Notes under the pieces: generated by a model
What the model was told of the DNA's origin: nothing
Database searches by the model: none
The model's input: the letters and a program-made list of their open reading frames with translations, nothing else
Source: Roseiarcus sp049513815
Lineage (GTDB): Bacteria > Pseudomonadota > Alphaproteobacteria > Rhizobiales > Beijerinckiaceae
DNA: 44,523 bases
Assembly (NCBI GenBank): GCA_049513815.1
Contig: JBEKVR010000044.1
Location: forward strand, 1-44,523
Reading direction: 5' to 3'
Shown here: positions 32,223 to 44,437 of the stretch, piece by piece
How the letters are laid out: the number at the start of each line of letters is the position of its first letter
Numbering within the stretch: position 1 is the first letter of the stretch
Translations under genes and position numbers: made by a program

Positions 32223-34307
32223 ATGAACACTGGCCTGCCGAAGCTGCGAAGCGAGACAATCGACGCGGTCGCATCCAGCGAACGGCGGGGCGAGGCTCCG
32301 GCGGCGCGAGACGGGGGCACAAAGCAGCCGCGGGGCGCGGCGCGCGCTCTCGTCGGACGGTTGGCGCCGAAATCGATCGTCGGTCAGGTCGCCCTTCTGA
32401 ATGCGCTTGCGATCGCGTGTCTGATCGGCGTCGCCTCCTATGAGTTGATCGGGTATCGAAACGAGATCTGGGCCGACCGCCGCCATGAATTGACGACGCT
32501 TACCGAAACCGCCCTGTCGATCGTGAATGCGGAATACACGGCCGCACAGTCCGGCCAGCAGAGCGTCGACGCCGCGCAGGTCAACGCGAAAAAGCAGCTC
32601 GCCAGACTGCGCTACGGCGCGGGCGACTACTTCTGGATCAACGACCTGCAGCCGCGCATGGTCATGCATCCGATCAAGCCGGAGATGAACGGCCAGGACA
32701 TGTCGGCCTACAAGGACGCGAACGGCAAGGCGTTCTTCCTTGAGATTGTCGATGTGGCGCAGCGGCTCGGTTCAGGGTTCGTCAGCTACGATTGGCCGAA
32801 ACCCGGCAAGGACGCGTCGCAACCGAAGCTGTCCTATGTCGCGGCGTTCAAACCTTGGGGTTGGGTGATCGGGAGCGGCGTCTACGTCGATGATCTCGAC
32901 GAGGCGTTCTTGGCCAAATTGAAGACGGAAGGGGCGCTGATCTTCCTCGTCATCGCGTTCTGCGCTGCTGCGTCAGTCGCGATGGGACGGAAGCTCGCGC
33001 GGCCAATCGTTTCCATGAGCACCGTCATGGAGCAGCTCGCCGCGGGCAATCTCGACCTTGCGCCCGCCGACGGGACGACGCGCGCTCGCGAACTCGATCG
33101 TATGTCGCGGGCGCTGGACGTGTTCAGGCAGAACGCGCTCGACCGGGCGCGGTTCGAATCCGAGGCAGCGACGACGCGCGCGAGCGCCGAAGCCGAACGC
33201 GAGCGGGCGAGCGCCGAGCGCGCCAAAGCGGCCAAAGAGCAGACCGAGGCGGTGCAACGTCTCGGCCTCGGCCTCAAGGAGGTCGCCGGCGGCGATCTGA
33301 TGGTGCGCCTCGCCGACGGCTTCACGCCGGCTTACGCCCAGATCCGCAACGACTTCAACGCGGCGATCGATAAGCTCAAGGCGACCATTGTCAGCGTCGT
33401 CGACTCCACGGGCTCGATCGAGACGAGCGCGAAGGAAGTTTCGGCGGCGGCCGACGATCTCTCGCGCCGCACCGAGCAGCAGGCCGCCAGCCTCGAGCAG
33501 ACGACGGCGACACTGACCGAAGTGACAGCGGCGGTGAAAACGTCGGCCGAAGGGTCGCAGCACGCACGCCAGGTGGTCGCGGCCGCCGACGAGGACGCCA
33601 GGAAGAGCGCGGCGGTGGTGCGTCAGGCGGTCGAGGCGATGAGCGCCATCGCCAAGTCGTCGAAGCAGATCAGCCAGATCATCGGCGTCATCGACGAGAT
33701 CGCTTTCCAGACCAATCTTCTCGCGCTCAACGCCGGCGTCGAGGCGGCGCGCGCCGGCGAAGCGGGGCGCGGCTTCGCCGTCGTCGCGTCCGAAGTGCGT
33801 GCGCTGGCGCAGCGTTCGGCGGGGGCGGCCAAGGAGATCAAGGGGCTGATTTCCGACTCGAGCGCCCAGGTCGGCATCGGCGTCGAGCTGGTGGCGGAGA
33901 CTGGCCGATCGCTCGAGCGCATCGCGACGCAGGTGGCCGAGATCAATGCGGCCGTGTCCGACATCGCCGGCGGCGCGCACGAGCAGTCGACGGCGTTGCA
34001 GGAGATCAACGCAGCCATTGAGCAGATGAACCTGGTGACGCAGCAGAACGCGGCGATGGTGGAGGAATCGACTGCTGCCGGCCATTCGCTGTCGGAGGAG
34101 ACGTCGAAGCTGTCGCATCTCATGGCTCAATTCCGCGTCGGCCGCGCGGTCGCCGAGGCGACGCTGCGCGCCGAGCTGACGAAGGCCGCGCCGCACGCCT
34201 TCCGCACGCCGGCCAAGGCGACGAGACCCGTCGCAACCGCCCGCGCGAAGCTCGCCGTCGCGGCAGCCGGCGGCGGCCGCGCGGCCGAGACCTGGCAGGA
34301 GTTCTGA
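32223..34307 (+). CDS. Methyl-accepting chemotaxis protein with Cache sensor and CheR/CheB tether
   Basis: A 694-residue chemoreceptor. An N-terminal tail of ~50 residues precedes TM1 (VALLNALAIACLIGVASYEL). The periplasmic single-Cache domain (sCache_2 type) has GAGDYFWINDLQPRMVMHP and VAAFKPWGWVIGSGVYVDD. TM2 is around GALIFLVIAFCAAASVAMG. HAMP and a second HAMP-like unit follow, with long charged coiled coil (RASAEAERERASAERAKAAK). The signalling tip contains EIAFQTNLLALNAGVEAARA and GRGFAVVASEVRALA, almost the same as in the globin receptor at 19260. The protein ends TWQEF, matching the WxxF pentapeptide that recruits CheR and CheB. Small-ligand sensing is expected; the ligand is unknown. 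Confidence 0.93.
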   Translation: MNTGLPKLRSETIDAVASSERRGEAPAARDGGTKQPRGAARALVGRLAPKSIVGQVALLNALAIACLIGVASYELIGYRNEIWADRRHELTTLTETALSIVNAEYTAAQSGQQSVDAAQVNAKKQLARLRYGAGDYFWINDLQPRMVMHPIKPEMNGQDMSAYKDANGKAFFLEIVDVAQRLGSGFVSYDWPKPGKDASQPKLSYVAAFKPWGWVIGSGVYVDDLDEAFLAKLKTEGALIFLVIAFCAAASVAMGRKLARPIVSMSTVMEQLAAGNLDLAPADGTTRARELDRMSRALDVFRQNALDRARFESEAATTRASAEAERERASAERAKAAKEQTEAVQRLGLGLKEVAGGDLMVRLADGFTPAYAQIRNDFNAAIDKLKATIVSVVDSTGSIETSAKEVSAAADDLSRRTEQQAASLEQTTATLTEVTAAVKTSAEGSQHARQVVAAADEDARKSAAVVRQAVEAMSAIAKSSKQISQIIGVIDEIAFQTNLLALNAGVEAARAGEAGRGFAVVASEVRALAQRSAGAAKEIKGLISDSSAQVGIGVELVAETGRSLERIATQVAEINAAVSDIAGGAHEQSTALQEINAAIEQMNLVTQQNAAMVEESTAAGHSLSEETSKLSHLMAQFRVGRAVAEATLRAELTKAAPHAFRTPAKATRPVATARAKLAVAAAGGGRAAETWQEF

Positions 34308-34314
34308 GAACGAC

Positions 34315-34339
34315 GCGGCGCTTGCAGCTCGGGCGCCGC
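34315..34339. terminator. Hairpin between convergent chemoreceptor and metH
   Basis: GCGGCGC (34315-34321) and GCGCCGC (34333-34339) form a 7-bp stem with an 11-base loop in the 40 bases between the two stop codons. There is no T tract. Confidence 0.35.
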
Positions 34340-34347
34340 CGCCCGCG

Positions 34348-38109
<3,762 letters not shown>

Positions 38110-38138
38110 CAGCGCGGAGGCCTCCTCGATATAACCAC

Positions 38139-38154
38139 ATAAGCATATCTTTAT
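38139..38154 (-). promoter_or_regulatory. Candidate operator upstream of metH
   Basis: ATAAGCATATCTTTAT (38139-38154) is an imperfect palindrome (ATAA-N2-ATAT-N2-TTAT) in an AT-rich patch 30 bases before the metH start. From memory it resembles ATAAAGATATCTTTAT-like sites attributed to ArsR-type regulators of the SAM cycle (SahR-like). No such regulator is in the window. The assignment is inference. Confidence 0.4.
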
Positions 38155-38200
38155 ATAGATGCAAGTCGCGGAGTGGGACGCTCGCTTCTACCCCAATGTC

Positions 38201-38223
38201 ATGGCCGGGCTTGACCCGGCCAT
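38201..38223 (+). repeat. REP-like palindrome, ATGGCCGGG family (unit 1)
   Basis: ATGGCCGGG (38201-38209) and CCCGGCCAT (38215-38223) flank CTTGA, preceded by GTC. This is the same family as 24174-24204. Confidence 0.75.
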
Positions 38224-38315
38224 CGAGGCGGCGACGGTCGGAAATTCCCTTTTTTGGCGAGCAAGTCCGCTGCGCCGGCCAATTCTGTGCGTCAAGGCCG
38301 CGCGGACAGCCTGGA

Positions 38316-38336
38316 TGGCCGGGTCGAGCCCGGCCA
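38316..38336 (-). repeat. REP-like palindrome, ATGGCCGGG family (unit 2, inverted)
   Basis: TGGCCGGG (38316-38323) and CCCGGCCA (38329-38336) flank TCGAG. On the minus strand the loop reads CTCGA, matching CTTGA of unit 1, so the two units are in inverted orientation ~93 bases apart between kup and metH. Confidence 0.75.
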
Positions 38337-38359
38337 AGACGTGGTGAGGGTTGGCGCGC

Positions 38360-40285
38360 CTAGACCTTCATCTGCGCGCCGAGCTCGACGACGCGGTCGG
38401 ACGGCAAGTTGAAGAAGTCGGGGGCGCTCGTCGCCTGTTTGGCGAGCGCAATGAACAGCATGTCCTGCCAGTGCGGCATGCCGGAATTCTGCGCCGGCTT
38501 CAGCGAGCGGCGGCCGAAGAAGAACGAGGTCGTCATGATGTCGAACTTCACCCCCGCCTTGCGCAACGCCGCCAGCGCCACCGGGATGCGCGGCGACTCC
38601 ATGTAGCCGAAATGAATGGTCAGCGCGTGGAAGTCGGGGGACAACGCCTTGAATTCGAAGCGCTGCGACTGGGGCACGCGCGGCGAAGTCTCGGTGCGCA
38701 CGCACATCATCACCACCCGCTCGTGCACCACCTTGTTGTGCTTGAGGTTGTGCATGAACGACGAGGGCGCGACGGATGGATCGCTGGTGAGGAAGATCGC
38801 CGTGCCGGGCACCCGCACCGGCTTCGACTTCTCCAGCATCCGGATCACGTCGACCATCGGGATCGAGTCGCGATGGGTCTTGGCGGCGAGGATCGCGCTG
38901 CCGCGCGACCACGTCCACATCGTCACGAACATCGCCGCGGCGATCATCAGCGGCACCCAGCCGCCGTCGATGACCTTGGAGAGATTGGCGACGAAAAAGC
39001 TGACGTCGATCGACAGGAAGGCGCAGACCAGCCCCAGCGCCGCCCACAGCGGCCAGCGCCACAGCCGCCAGACGACGAAGAAGGCGAGCGCGGTCGTCGC
39101 CACCATCGTGCCCGACACGGCGATGCCGTAGGCGTTGGCGAGCGCGCCGGAGGAGCGGAACAACAGCACCAGCGCCAGCACGCCGAACAGCAGCGCGCGG
39201 TTGATCCGCGGCAGGTAGATCTGCCCCTCCTTCACGTCGGAGGTGTGGACGATCTCCAGGCGCGGCAGCAGGCCGAGCTGGATCGCCTGCCGGGCGAGCG
39301 AGAAGGCGCCGGTAATGACCGCCTGGCTGGCGATGACCGTCGCCGTCGTCGCCAGCAGGATCATCGGCAGCAGCGCCCAGCCGGGGGCGAGCAGGTAATA
39401 GGGATTCGCGACCGCCTCGGGATGGGCGATCATCAGCGCGCCCTGGCCGAGATAATTGGCCATCAGCGCCGGCAGGACGAGGAACAGCCACGCGGCCTGG
39501 ATCGGCCGGCGGCCGAAGTGGCCCATGTCGGCGTAGAGCGCCTCCGCCCCGGTCACCGCGAGGAAGACGCTGCCGAGCACGACGAAGCCGAGCGTGCCGT
39601 GCCGCCACAGGAACAGGAGGCCGGGTTCAGGGCTCAGCGCGCGCAGGATCACCCATGCGTCGCGAATGTGCATCACGCCGAGCGCCGCGTTGACGATGAA
39701 GAACACCACCATGATCGGGCCGAAGAACGCCGCGACGCCGGCGGTGCCGCGTCGCTGGGCGAGAAACAGCAGGATCAGGATGAGAACGGTCGCCGGCAGC
39801 ACGAAGGGCGCAAGGTCGGCGTCGACCTGCTTGAGGCCCTCGAGGGCGGAGAGCACCGAAATCGCCGGGGTGATCATCGCGTCGCCGGAAAAGAGCGCGG
39901 CGCCGGCGACGCCGAGCAGGAAAGCGACGGTGGCTCTGCGGCCGAGCGCCACCTGGGCGAGGGCCTTGAGCGACAGGATGCCGCCTTCGCCCTTGTTGTC
40001 GGCCTGCATCAGGAACAGGACGTATTTGGCGGTGACGACGATCAGCAGCGCCCAGATGATCAGCGAGACGACGCCGACGACGGCCTCGACGGTGAGGCCG
40101 CTTTCCTTGAACTGGCTGAGCGCGGCCTGCAGCGCGTAAAGCGGGCTGGTGCCGATGTCGCCGAACACGACGCCGACCGACCCCAGCGCCAGGATCCAAA
40201 AATTCCCGCCCGCATGTCCCGCGCCGTTCGCGTCGTGGCCATTGGCCGCCGGCGCGATGGCCGCCTGCGAAGACTCTTGAGACAT
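38360..40285 (-). CDS. kup: Kup-family potassium uptake transporter
   Basis: A 641-residue inner-membrane K+/H+ symporter. After a ~28-residue soluble start comes the family hallmark GVVFGDIGTSPLYA (~residues 38-51). About twelve membrane segments follow to residue ~440, including ADNKGEGGILSLKAL, a conserved cytoplasmic loop, and GDAMITPAISVLSALEG. A cytoplasmic domain with Kup-type strands (VPGTAIFLTSD, VVMMCVRTE) ends the protein. Length matches Kup/TrkD. It is 75-odd bases from the REP unit downstream, with no operon partner. It brings K+ into the cell, especially at low pH in studied members. Confidence 0.95.
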   Translation of the reverse strand: MSQESSQAAIAPAANGHDANGAGHAGGNFWILALGSVGVVFGDIGTSPLYALQAALSQFKESGLTVEAVVGVVSLIIWALLIVVTAKYVLFLMQADNKGEGGILSLKALAQVALGRRATVAFLLGVAGAALFSGDAMITPAISVLSALEGLKQVDADLAPFVLPATVLILILLFLAQRRGTAGVAAFFGPIMVVFFIVNAALGVMHIRDAWVILRALSPEPGLLFLWRHGTLGFVVLGSVFLAVTGAEALYADMGHFGRRPIQAAWLFLVLPALMANYLGQGALMIAHPEAVANPYYLLAPGWALLPMILLATTATVIASQAVITGAFSLARQAIQLGLLPRLEIVHTSDVKEGQIYLPRINRALLFGVLALVLLFRSSGALANAYGIAVSGTMVATTALAFFVVWRLWRWPLWAALGLVCAFLSIDVSFFVANLSKVIDGGWVPLMIAAAMFVTMWTWSRGSAILAAKTHRDSIPMVDVIRMLEKSKPVRVPGTAIFLTSDPSVAPSSFMHNLKHNKVVHERVVMMCVRTETSPRVPQSQRFEFKALSPDFHALTIHFGYMESPRIPVALAALRKAGVKFDIMTTSFFFGRRSLKPAQNSGMPHWQDMLFIALAKQATSAPDFFNLPSDRVVELGAQMKV

Positions 40286-40402
40286 GGAGTTTCCGGTTCC
40301 ACCCGCGGGCCCCTCAGGGCCAGGGCGGGCGTCTCTATACCTCTTCGCCGCAACCGTGCAAGGGCGCAGATCAAAGCCGGCCGGCGGCAGGAGAAGGCTT
40401 TT

Positions 40403-41194
40403 TCAGGCCGCCGCGCCCTTGGCCAAGGCCTCGATCAAGCCGCGCAGCGCGTCCGGCCGCTCGATGCAGCTCAAATGGGCGGCGGCGGGGATGATCTCGA
40501 ACCGCGCGTGGCCGATTTGGCCGGCAAAATCGCGCACCAGCGTCGGCGGGGTCGAGCCGTCGTCTTCGCCGACGGCGCACAGAACCGGAACCGCGATCGC
40601 CCGGCAATAGGGACGCAGGTCGGCGCGCATTTGCGCGCCGCAGGCCGTGAGATAGCCGTCGCGCGGCGCTCGCGTCAGCATCGCCCGCCAGCCGGCGAGC
40701 TCGATTTGGCGCTTGGCGCGGAACTCGGCGGTGAACCAGCGTTGCATCGTCGCGTCGGCGATCGCCTCGATACCGCCGCGCGCGACTTCCTCCATGCGCT
40801 GGCGCCAGCTCTCGTCCGTGCCGATCTTGGCGGCGGTTCCGCACAACGCCATCGCGGCGACGAGGTCGGGCCGCTGGCGGTAGAGCGCCTGGGCGACGAG
40901 CCCGCCCATCGACAGGCCGACGATCACCGCGCCGTTGACCTCGAGGCGATCGAGCAGGGCGGCGAGATCGGCGGCGTAATCAGCGATCAGCGCCGGCCCG
41001 GCCGGCAGTTCGGAAAGGCCGTGGCCGCGCTTGTCGTAGCGCACGATCCGATAGGCGTTGGCCAGCGGCGCGACGAGTTCGTCCCAGATGCGCAAGTCCA
41101 TGCCGAGCGCGTTGATGAAGACGATCGCCCGCGCGTCGACGCGCCCTTCGTCGCGATAATGCGCGACCGCGCCGTTGACTTCGGCGAAGGCCAT
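40403..41194 (-). CDS. Alpha/beta hydrolase, 3-oxoadipate enol-lactonase-like
   Basis: A 263-residue alpha/beta hydrolase closely resembling PcaD. It starts AEVNGAVAHYRDEG. VRYDKRGHGLSELP is the strand with the typical PcaD 'DxRGHG', and VIVGLSMGG (~95-103) holds the nucleophile serine. GEDDGSTPP supplies the acid, and AAAHLSCIERPDAL the histidine followed by the E-P typical of the family. PcaD opens 3-oxoadipate enol-lactone in the beta-ketoadipate pathway. No other pca genes are nearby, so the assignment to that reaction is not secured; a generic esterase is possible. GAGGAGG lies 9 bases before the ATG. Confidence 0.8.
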   Translation of the reverse strand: MAFAEVNGAVAHYRDEGRVDARAIVFINALGMDLRIWDELVAPLANAYRIVRYDKRGHGLSELPAGPALIADYAADLAALLDRLEVNGAVIVGLSMGGLVAQALYRQRPDLVAAMALCGTAAKIGTDESWRQRMEEVARGGIEAIADATMQRWFTAEFRAKRQIELAGWRAMLTRAPRDGYLTACGAQMRADLRPYCRAIAVPVLCAVGEDDGSTPPTLVRDFAGQIGHARFEIIPAAAHLSCIERPDALRGLIEALAKGAAA

Positions 41195-41299
41195 GGCGAA
41201 GCGCCTCCTCGCGTTTGCGCCGCATTCGCCGAAAGCGACGCGCGCCCACCCTTCGCGGGCGCCGCCGCCCTGTCAAGGGCGGGCGGTCCGATGTCGGCG

Positions 41300-41578
41300 T
41301 TACATCAGCGTGTAAAGCGTGCGCGCTTCGGCGGGTGGACCGCGTCGCCAACCGAGCGCCTCGACCCGCGCCGCCACCCATTTCGCCCCGAGCGGGAAGG
41401 CGATCACGTCGCCGGGCTTGACCTGGCGGCTCGGCTTGTCGACGCCGGCGCCGAGCCCGCCGCGGGTGACGCGCACCCCGCCGGCCTCGATCACGCGCGC
41501 GGCCAGGCTGCGGGTCTTGAAGAAGCGCGCGCGCCACAGCCAGACGTCGGCGCGGCAGCTATCGGTGGCCTCGATCAC
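41300..41578 (-). CDS. S4-domain RNA-binding protein (HslR-like)
   Basis: A 92-residue small S4 protein. RADVWLWRARFFKTRSLAARVIEAGGVRVTR is the two-helix plus strand core (given here as its landmark WLWRARFFKTRS, VIEAGGVRV), and KPSRQVKPGDVIAF is the second strand pair. E. coli HslR binds nascent-chain-carrying 50S subunits and recycles them. The GTG start (41578) overlaps the helicase stop (GTGA), so it is translationally coupled. Helicase-S4 adjacency is conserved in Alphaproteobacteria (recalled), suggesting linked RNA metabolism. A much longer frame extends through the helicase only because of composition. Confidence 0.88.
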   Translation of the reverse strand: MIEATDSCRADVWLWRARFFKTRSLAARVIEAGGVRVTRGGLGAGVDKPSRQVKPGDVIAFPLGAKWVAARVEALGWRRGPPAEARTLYTLM

Positions 41579-44136
41579 CCGTTCGCGCCTCCTGCGGCGG
41601 CCCGGCGACGGGCGGACTTGCGCCGCGCGCGGCGGCGCGCCGCCGCCGGCTTGGCGACCAAGGCGAGCGCCGCGAACGGCGAAGCGATGAGCTGCGCCGA
41701 CTCGGCGTCGGTCGTCGGCCGCTTGCGCCACAAATCGGCTGCGTGTTCGCCGCCCTTCTTGGCGCGCGTGAAACCAAGGCCGCGCAGGATCTGCTCCGCC
41801 TGGCCGGGCTTCCAGCCGAGCGCGGCGAACAATTGCGGCGTCGCGCGGACCGCGCCGGCGGCGTGCGGATCGGCCTCGCGCGCCAGCGCGTCGAGGCGCT
41901 CCAGCGCCGCGGCCGGAACGGCGAAGCCGCCGACCGCGCGCAAGCCGCGCAACGCCAGCGCCTCCGGCGGCGGCATGGGATGGGGCAGGGCGGTCAGCGC
42001 GTCGGCGGCCGGCCGCCAGCCGGGTCGCGCCAGCGCGGCGAACGGTTCGCCGAGCAGCCGCGCCTCGCACGTCGTCAGCGCCGGCAGATAGAGACTGAAG
42101 GCGCCGAAGCGCACGCCGAGCCCCTTGAGCGTGCGCCGCTCGCTGCGGCTCAGCGCGCGAATCTGGGTTTCGCCCAGGCGCCGGTCGAGCACGCCGAAAT
42201 GTTCGACCAGCAGATAGGCGAGGCCGCGCGCCAGGCCCTTGAAGCGGCCGTCGGCGATCGCCGCTCTGAGCTGGTCGAGCGCGGCGAAGCGCCGGCCCGC
42301 TTCGGCGACGACGAAGGCTTCGAGCCGCCGCTCGGCGCGTTCGCGCGCGGCGGCCGCGCCGAATTCGCCGAGCAGCCGGACGCGCGGCGCGAACAGGCCG
42401 CCGCCGACGATCGCGCCCGCCTCGACGCCGCGCCACGCCAGCCGGCCGCCGGCGTGAAGCGCGAACGCGTCGTCGTCGTCGGCGGCGAGCGCGCCGAGCC
42501 GGCGGGCGATTTCCGGCGCCACCGCGCGTTCGACCGCGCCGCGCAGCACGCGGACCTCCAGCGGCGAACCGCCGCGCTCGGGTTCGAAATGCGCGCCCGA
42601 CAGCGTGCCGACGCGCTGGCCTTCGACCGTCACCGCGCCGTCGGCGCCGATGCCCCCTAAGATCGGCCCGCCGCGCTGGTTGAGGCTCTTGAGCAGGGTC
42701 GAAGTGCGCCGGTCGATGAAGCGCTTCATCAATTGCTGGTGCAGCGTGTCGGACAGCCGGTCTTCGAGCGCGCGGGTCTTGCTTTGCCAGTGCGCCGGAT
42801 CGGCGAGCCAGTCGCCGCGGTTGGCGACATAGGCGAGCGTGCGCACGCGCGCGAGCCGGGTCGACAGCATGTCGATGTCGCCTTCGAGCCGGTCGAGTGG
42901 GGCGAACTGGCCCTGCATCCACTCGTCCGGCAGGCGGCGGTTCTTCTGGGTCAGGTGCTCGAACATGCCGCCGATCAGCCGCGTGTGCTCCTCCTGCGAG
43001 GTCTTGCGGAAGTCGGGCGTCTGGCAGACGTCCCACAGGCGCACGAGGTTGGCGCGGTCGCGGCAGCGGCGCGCGATCAGCTCGTCGCTGGCGAGCTGGC
43101 GCAACGTCGTCTCGTCCTGGCTCTCGTCGGACAGTTTTAGGCCGGGCTTGGGCGGCGGCGCTGCAAGCGAGCGCGTCAGGCCGGAGAGCGAGGAGAAGTC
43201 GAGCTTGGCGTTGCGCCATTCGGCGGCGGTCAGCGGCGCGAAGGCGTGGCCTTCCACCGCGGCGACGACGTCGATGTCCATCTCCGGCGCGTCGCCGGTG
43301 ACGCCGAACGTGCCGTCGCGGCGGTAGCGGCCGGCGCGGCCGGCGATCTGGCCGATCTCCTGATGATAGAGCCAGCGTATGCGGCGGCCGTCGAACTTGC
43401 GCAGCGCGGCGAAGGCGACGTGGTCGACGTCCATGTTGAGGCCCATGCCGATCGCGTCGGTGGCGACGAGGAAGTCGACTTCGCCCGACTGGAACAGCGC
43501 GACCTGGGCGTTGCGGGTGCGCGGACTGAGCGACCCCATGACGACCGCCGCGCCGCCGCGATGGCGGCGGATCAGCTCGGCGATGGCGTAGACGGCGTCG
43601 GCCGAGAAGGCGACGACGGCGCTGCGCGGCGGCAGGCGGGTGATCTTCTTCGACCCGGCGTAGGTCAGTTGCGAGAAGCGCTCGCGCGACTGGATGACGA
43701 ACTCGGGCGCCAGACGGCGGATCAGCGTCGCCGCCGTCGCCGCGCCGAGCAGCATGGTCTCCGAGAGCCCACGCGCGTGCAGCAGGCGGTGGGTGAAGAC
43801 GTGGCCGCGCTCGGGGTCGGCGCACAGCTGGATCTCGTCGACGGCGAGGAATTCGACCTTGCGGTCGAGCGGCATCGCCTCGACCGTGCACACCCAGTAG
43901 CGGGGCGACAGCGGCACGATCTTTTCTTCGCCGGTCACCAGCGCGACGTCGCGCAAGCCCCGCGCCTTGACGACGCGGTCGTAGATCTCGCGCGCCAGCA
44001 GCCGCAGCGGCAGGCCGATCATGCCGGTCGCATGGCCGAGCATGCGCTCGACCGCCAGATGCGTCTTGCCAGTGTTGGTAGGGCCGAGGACGGCGACGAG
44101 GCGCGAGGAGGAAGATCCGATCGGCGAGTCGGTCAT
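41575..44136 (-). CDS. SUV3-like DExH RNA helicase
   Basis: An 853-residue superfamily 2 helicase related to mitochondrial SUV3. Walker A is AVLGPTNTGKTHLAVERM (15-32), motif II AVDEIQLC (~97-104) and motif III GAATAAT. Motif V/VI segments are ATDAIGMGLNMDVD and QIAGRAGR (~265-272). The following ~580 residues include a SUV3 C-terminal-like region and a basic, alanine/arginine-rich tail (ARRRARRKSARRRAAAGG). The tail may bind nucleic acid or be poorly structured. The stop overlaps the S4 gene start. The role in bacteria is probably RNA unwinding in decay or ribosome metabolism; direct evidence is limited. Confidence 0.92.
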   Translation of the reverse strand: MTDSPIGSSSSRLVAVLGPTNTGKTHLAVERMLGHATGMIGLPLRLLAREIYDRVVKARGLRDVALVTGEEKIVPLSPRYWVCTVEAMPLDRKVEFLAVDEIQLCADPERGHVFTHRLLHARGLSETMLLGAATAATLIRRLAPEFVIQSRERFSQLTYAGSKKITRLPPRSAVVAFSADAVYAIAELIRRHRGGAAVVMGSLSPRTRNAQVALFQSGEVDFLVATDAIGMGLNMDVDHVAFAALRKFDGRRIRWLYHQEIGQIAGRAGRYRRDGTFGVTGDAPEMDIDVVAAVEGHAFAPLTAAEWRNAKLDFSSLSGLTRSLAAPPPKPGLKLSDESQDETTLRQLASDELIARRCRDRANLVRLWDVCQTPDFRKTSQEEHTRLIGGMFEHLTQKNRRLPDEWMQGQFAPLDRLEGDIDMLSTRLARVRTLAYVANRGDWLADPAHWQSKTRALEDRLSDTLHQQLMKRFIDRRTSTLLKSLNQRGGPILGGIGADGAVTVEGQRVGTLSGAHFEPERGGSPLEVRVLRGAVERAVAPEIARRLGALAADDDDAFALHAGGRLAWRGVEAGAIVGGGLFAPRVRLLGEFGAAAARERAERRLEAFVVAEAGRRFAALDQLRAAIADGRFKGLARGLAYLLVEHFGVLDRRLGETQIRALSRSERRTLKGLGVRFGAFSLYLPALTTCEARLLGEPFAALARPGWRPAADALTALPHPMPPPEALALRGLRAVGGFAVPAAALERLDALAREADPHAAGAVRATPQLFAALGWKPGQAEQILRGLGFTRAKKGGEHAADLWRKRPTTDAESAQLIASPFAALALVAKPAAARRRARRKSARRRAAAGGANG

Positions 44137-44423
44137 GGGCCTAAGGTGGGGGACGAATCAGCGCTCGGCAAGCCAAGATAATTCCGCGATTATGACAGGT
44201 TGAAAACGGGCCTGAGTGGACTCTTCGCCCCGGGAGATAGGGGCTGGAGAAGCCCGCCGCGCGGCAGGCGGCTCAGAGGGCGGCGCAGGGCGACAAAATC
44301 GTTTCGCGTGCGGGCGTTTTCAGAGGCTTAGGCGCCAAAACGCGCGCGAGGCGAGGGTGCGAGGTCGGGTGGCGGAATTCGGGATCTAATTAGTCGTCCG
44401 TGAAGAATCTTGAGAGCCCCGGA
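44137..44423. other. Gene-free stretch at the right end
   Basis: Upstream region of the helicase gene and 3' flank of a possible edge gene. There is no recognisable RNA gene or promoter. TAATTCCGCGATTATGACAGG near 44178 is the only AT-rich patch. Confidence 0.4.
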
Positions 44424-44437
44424 TTAGCGGGGCTTTT
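44415..44437 (+). terminator. Rho-independent terminator
   Basis: AGCCCCG (44415-44421) pairs with CGGGGCT (44428-44434) around GATTAG, followed by TTT. On the minus strand the stem overlaps the stop of the possible edge gene, so it may serve either direction. Confidence 0.6.

Noticed and set aside
38110..38200. SAM or SAH riboswitch before metH
   Set aside because: The ~90-base leader shows none of the conserved core of the SAM-II or SAH classes that I know; only an AT-rich palindrome.
38351..42091. A 1246-codon plus-strand frame opposite kup, the hydrolase and the helicase
   Set aside because: It crosses several real genes on the other strand and has low-complexity Arg/Asp/His-rich composition with no domain.
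41579..43891. A long minus-strand open frame through the helicase, continuous with the S4 gene
   Set aside because: It is out of register with the helicase, whose motifs are perfect. Arg/Ala-rich composition with no domain; openness is due to high GC. Only the last 92 codons (S4 protein) are real.
44137..44414. Small RNA gene (6S, 4.5S or tRNA)
   Set aside because: Some GC-rich self-complementarity around 44250, but no tRNA cloverleaf and no 6S or SRP hallmark could be supported.
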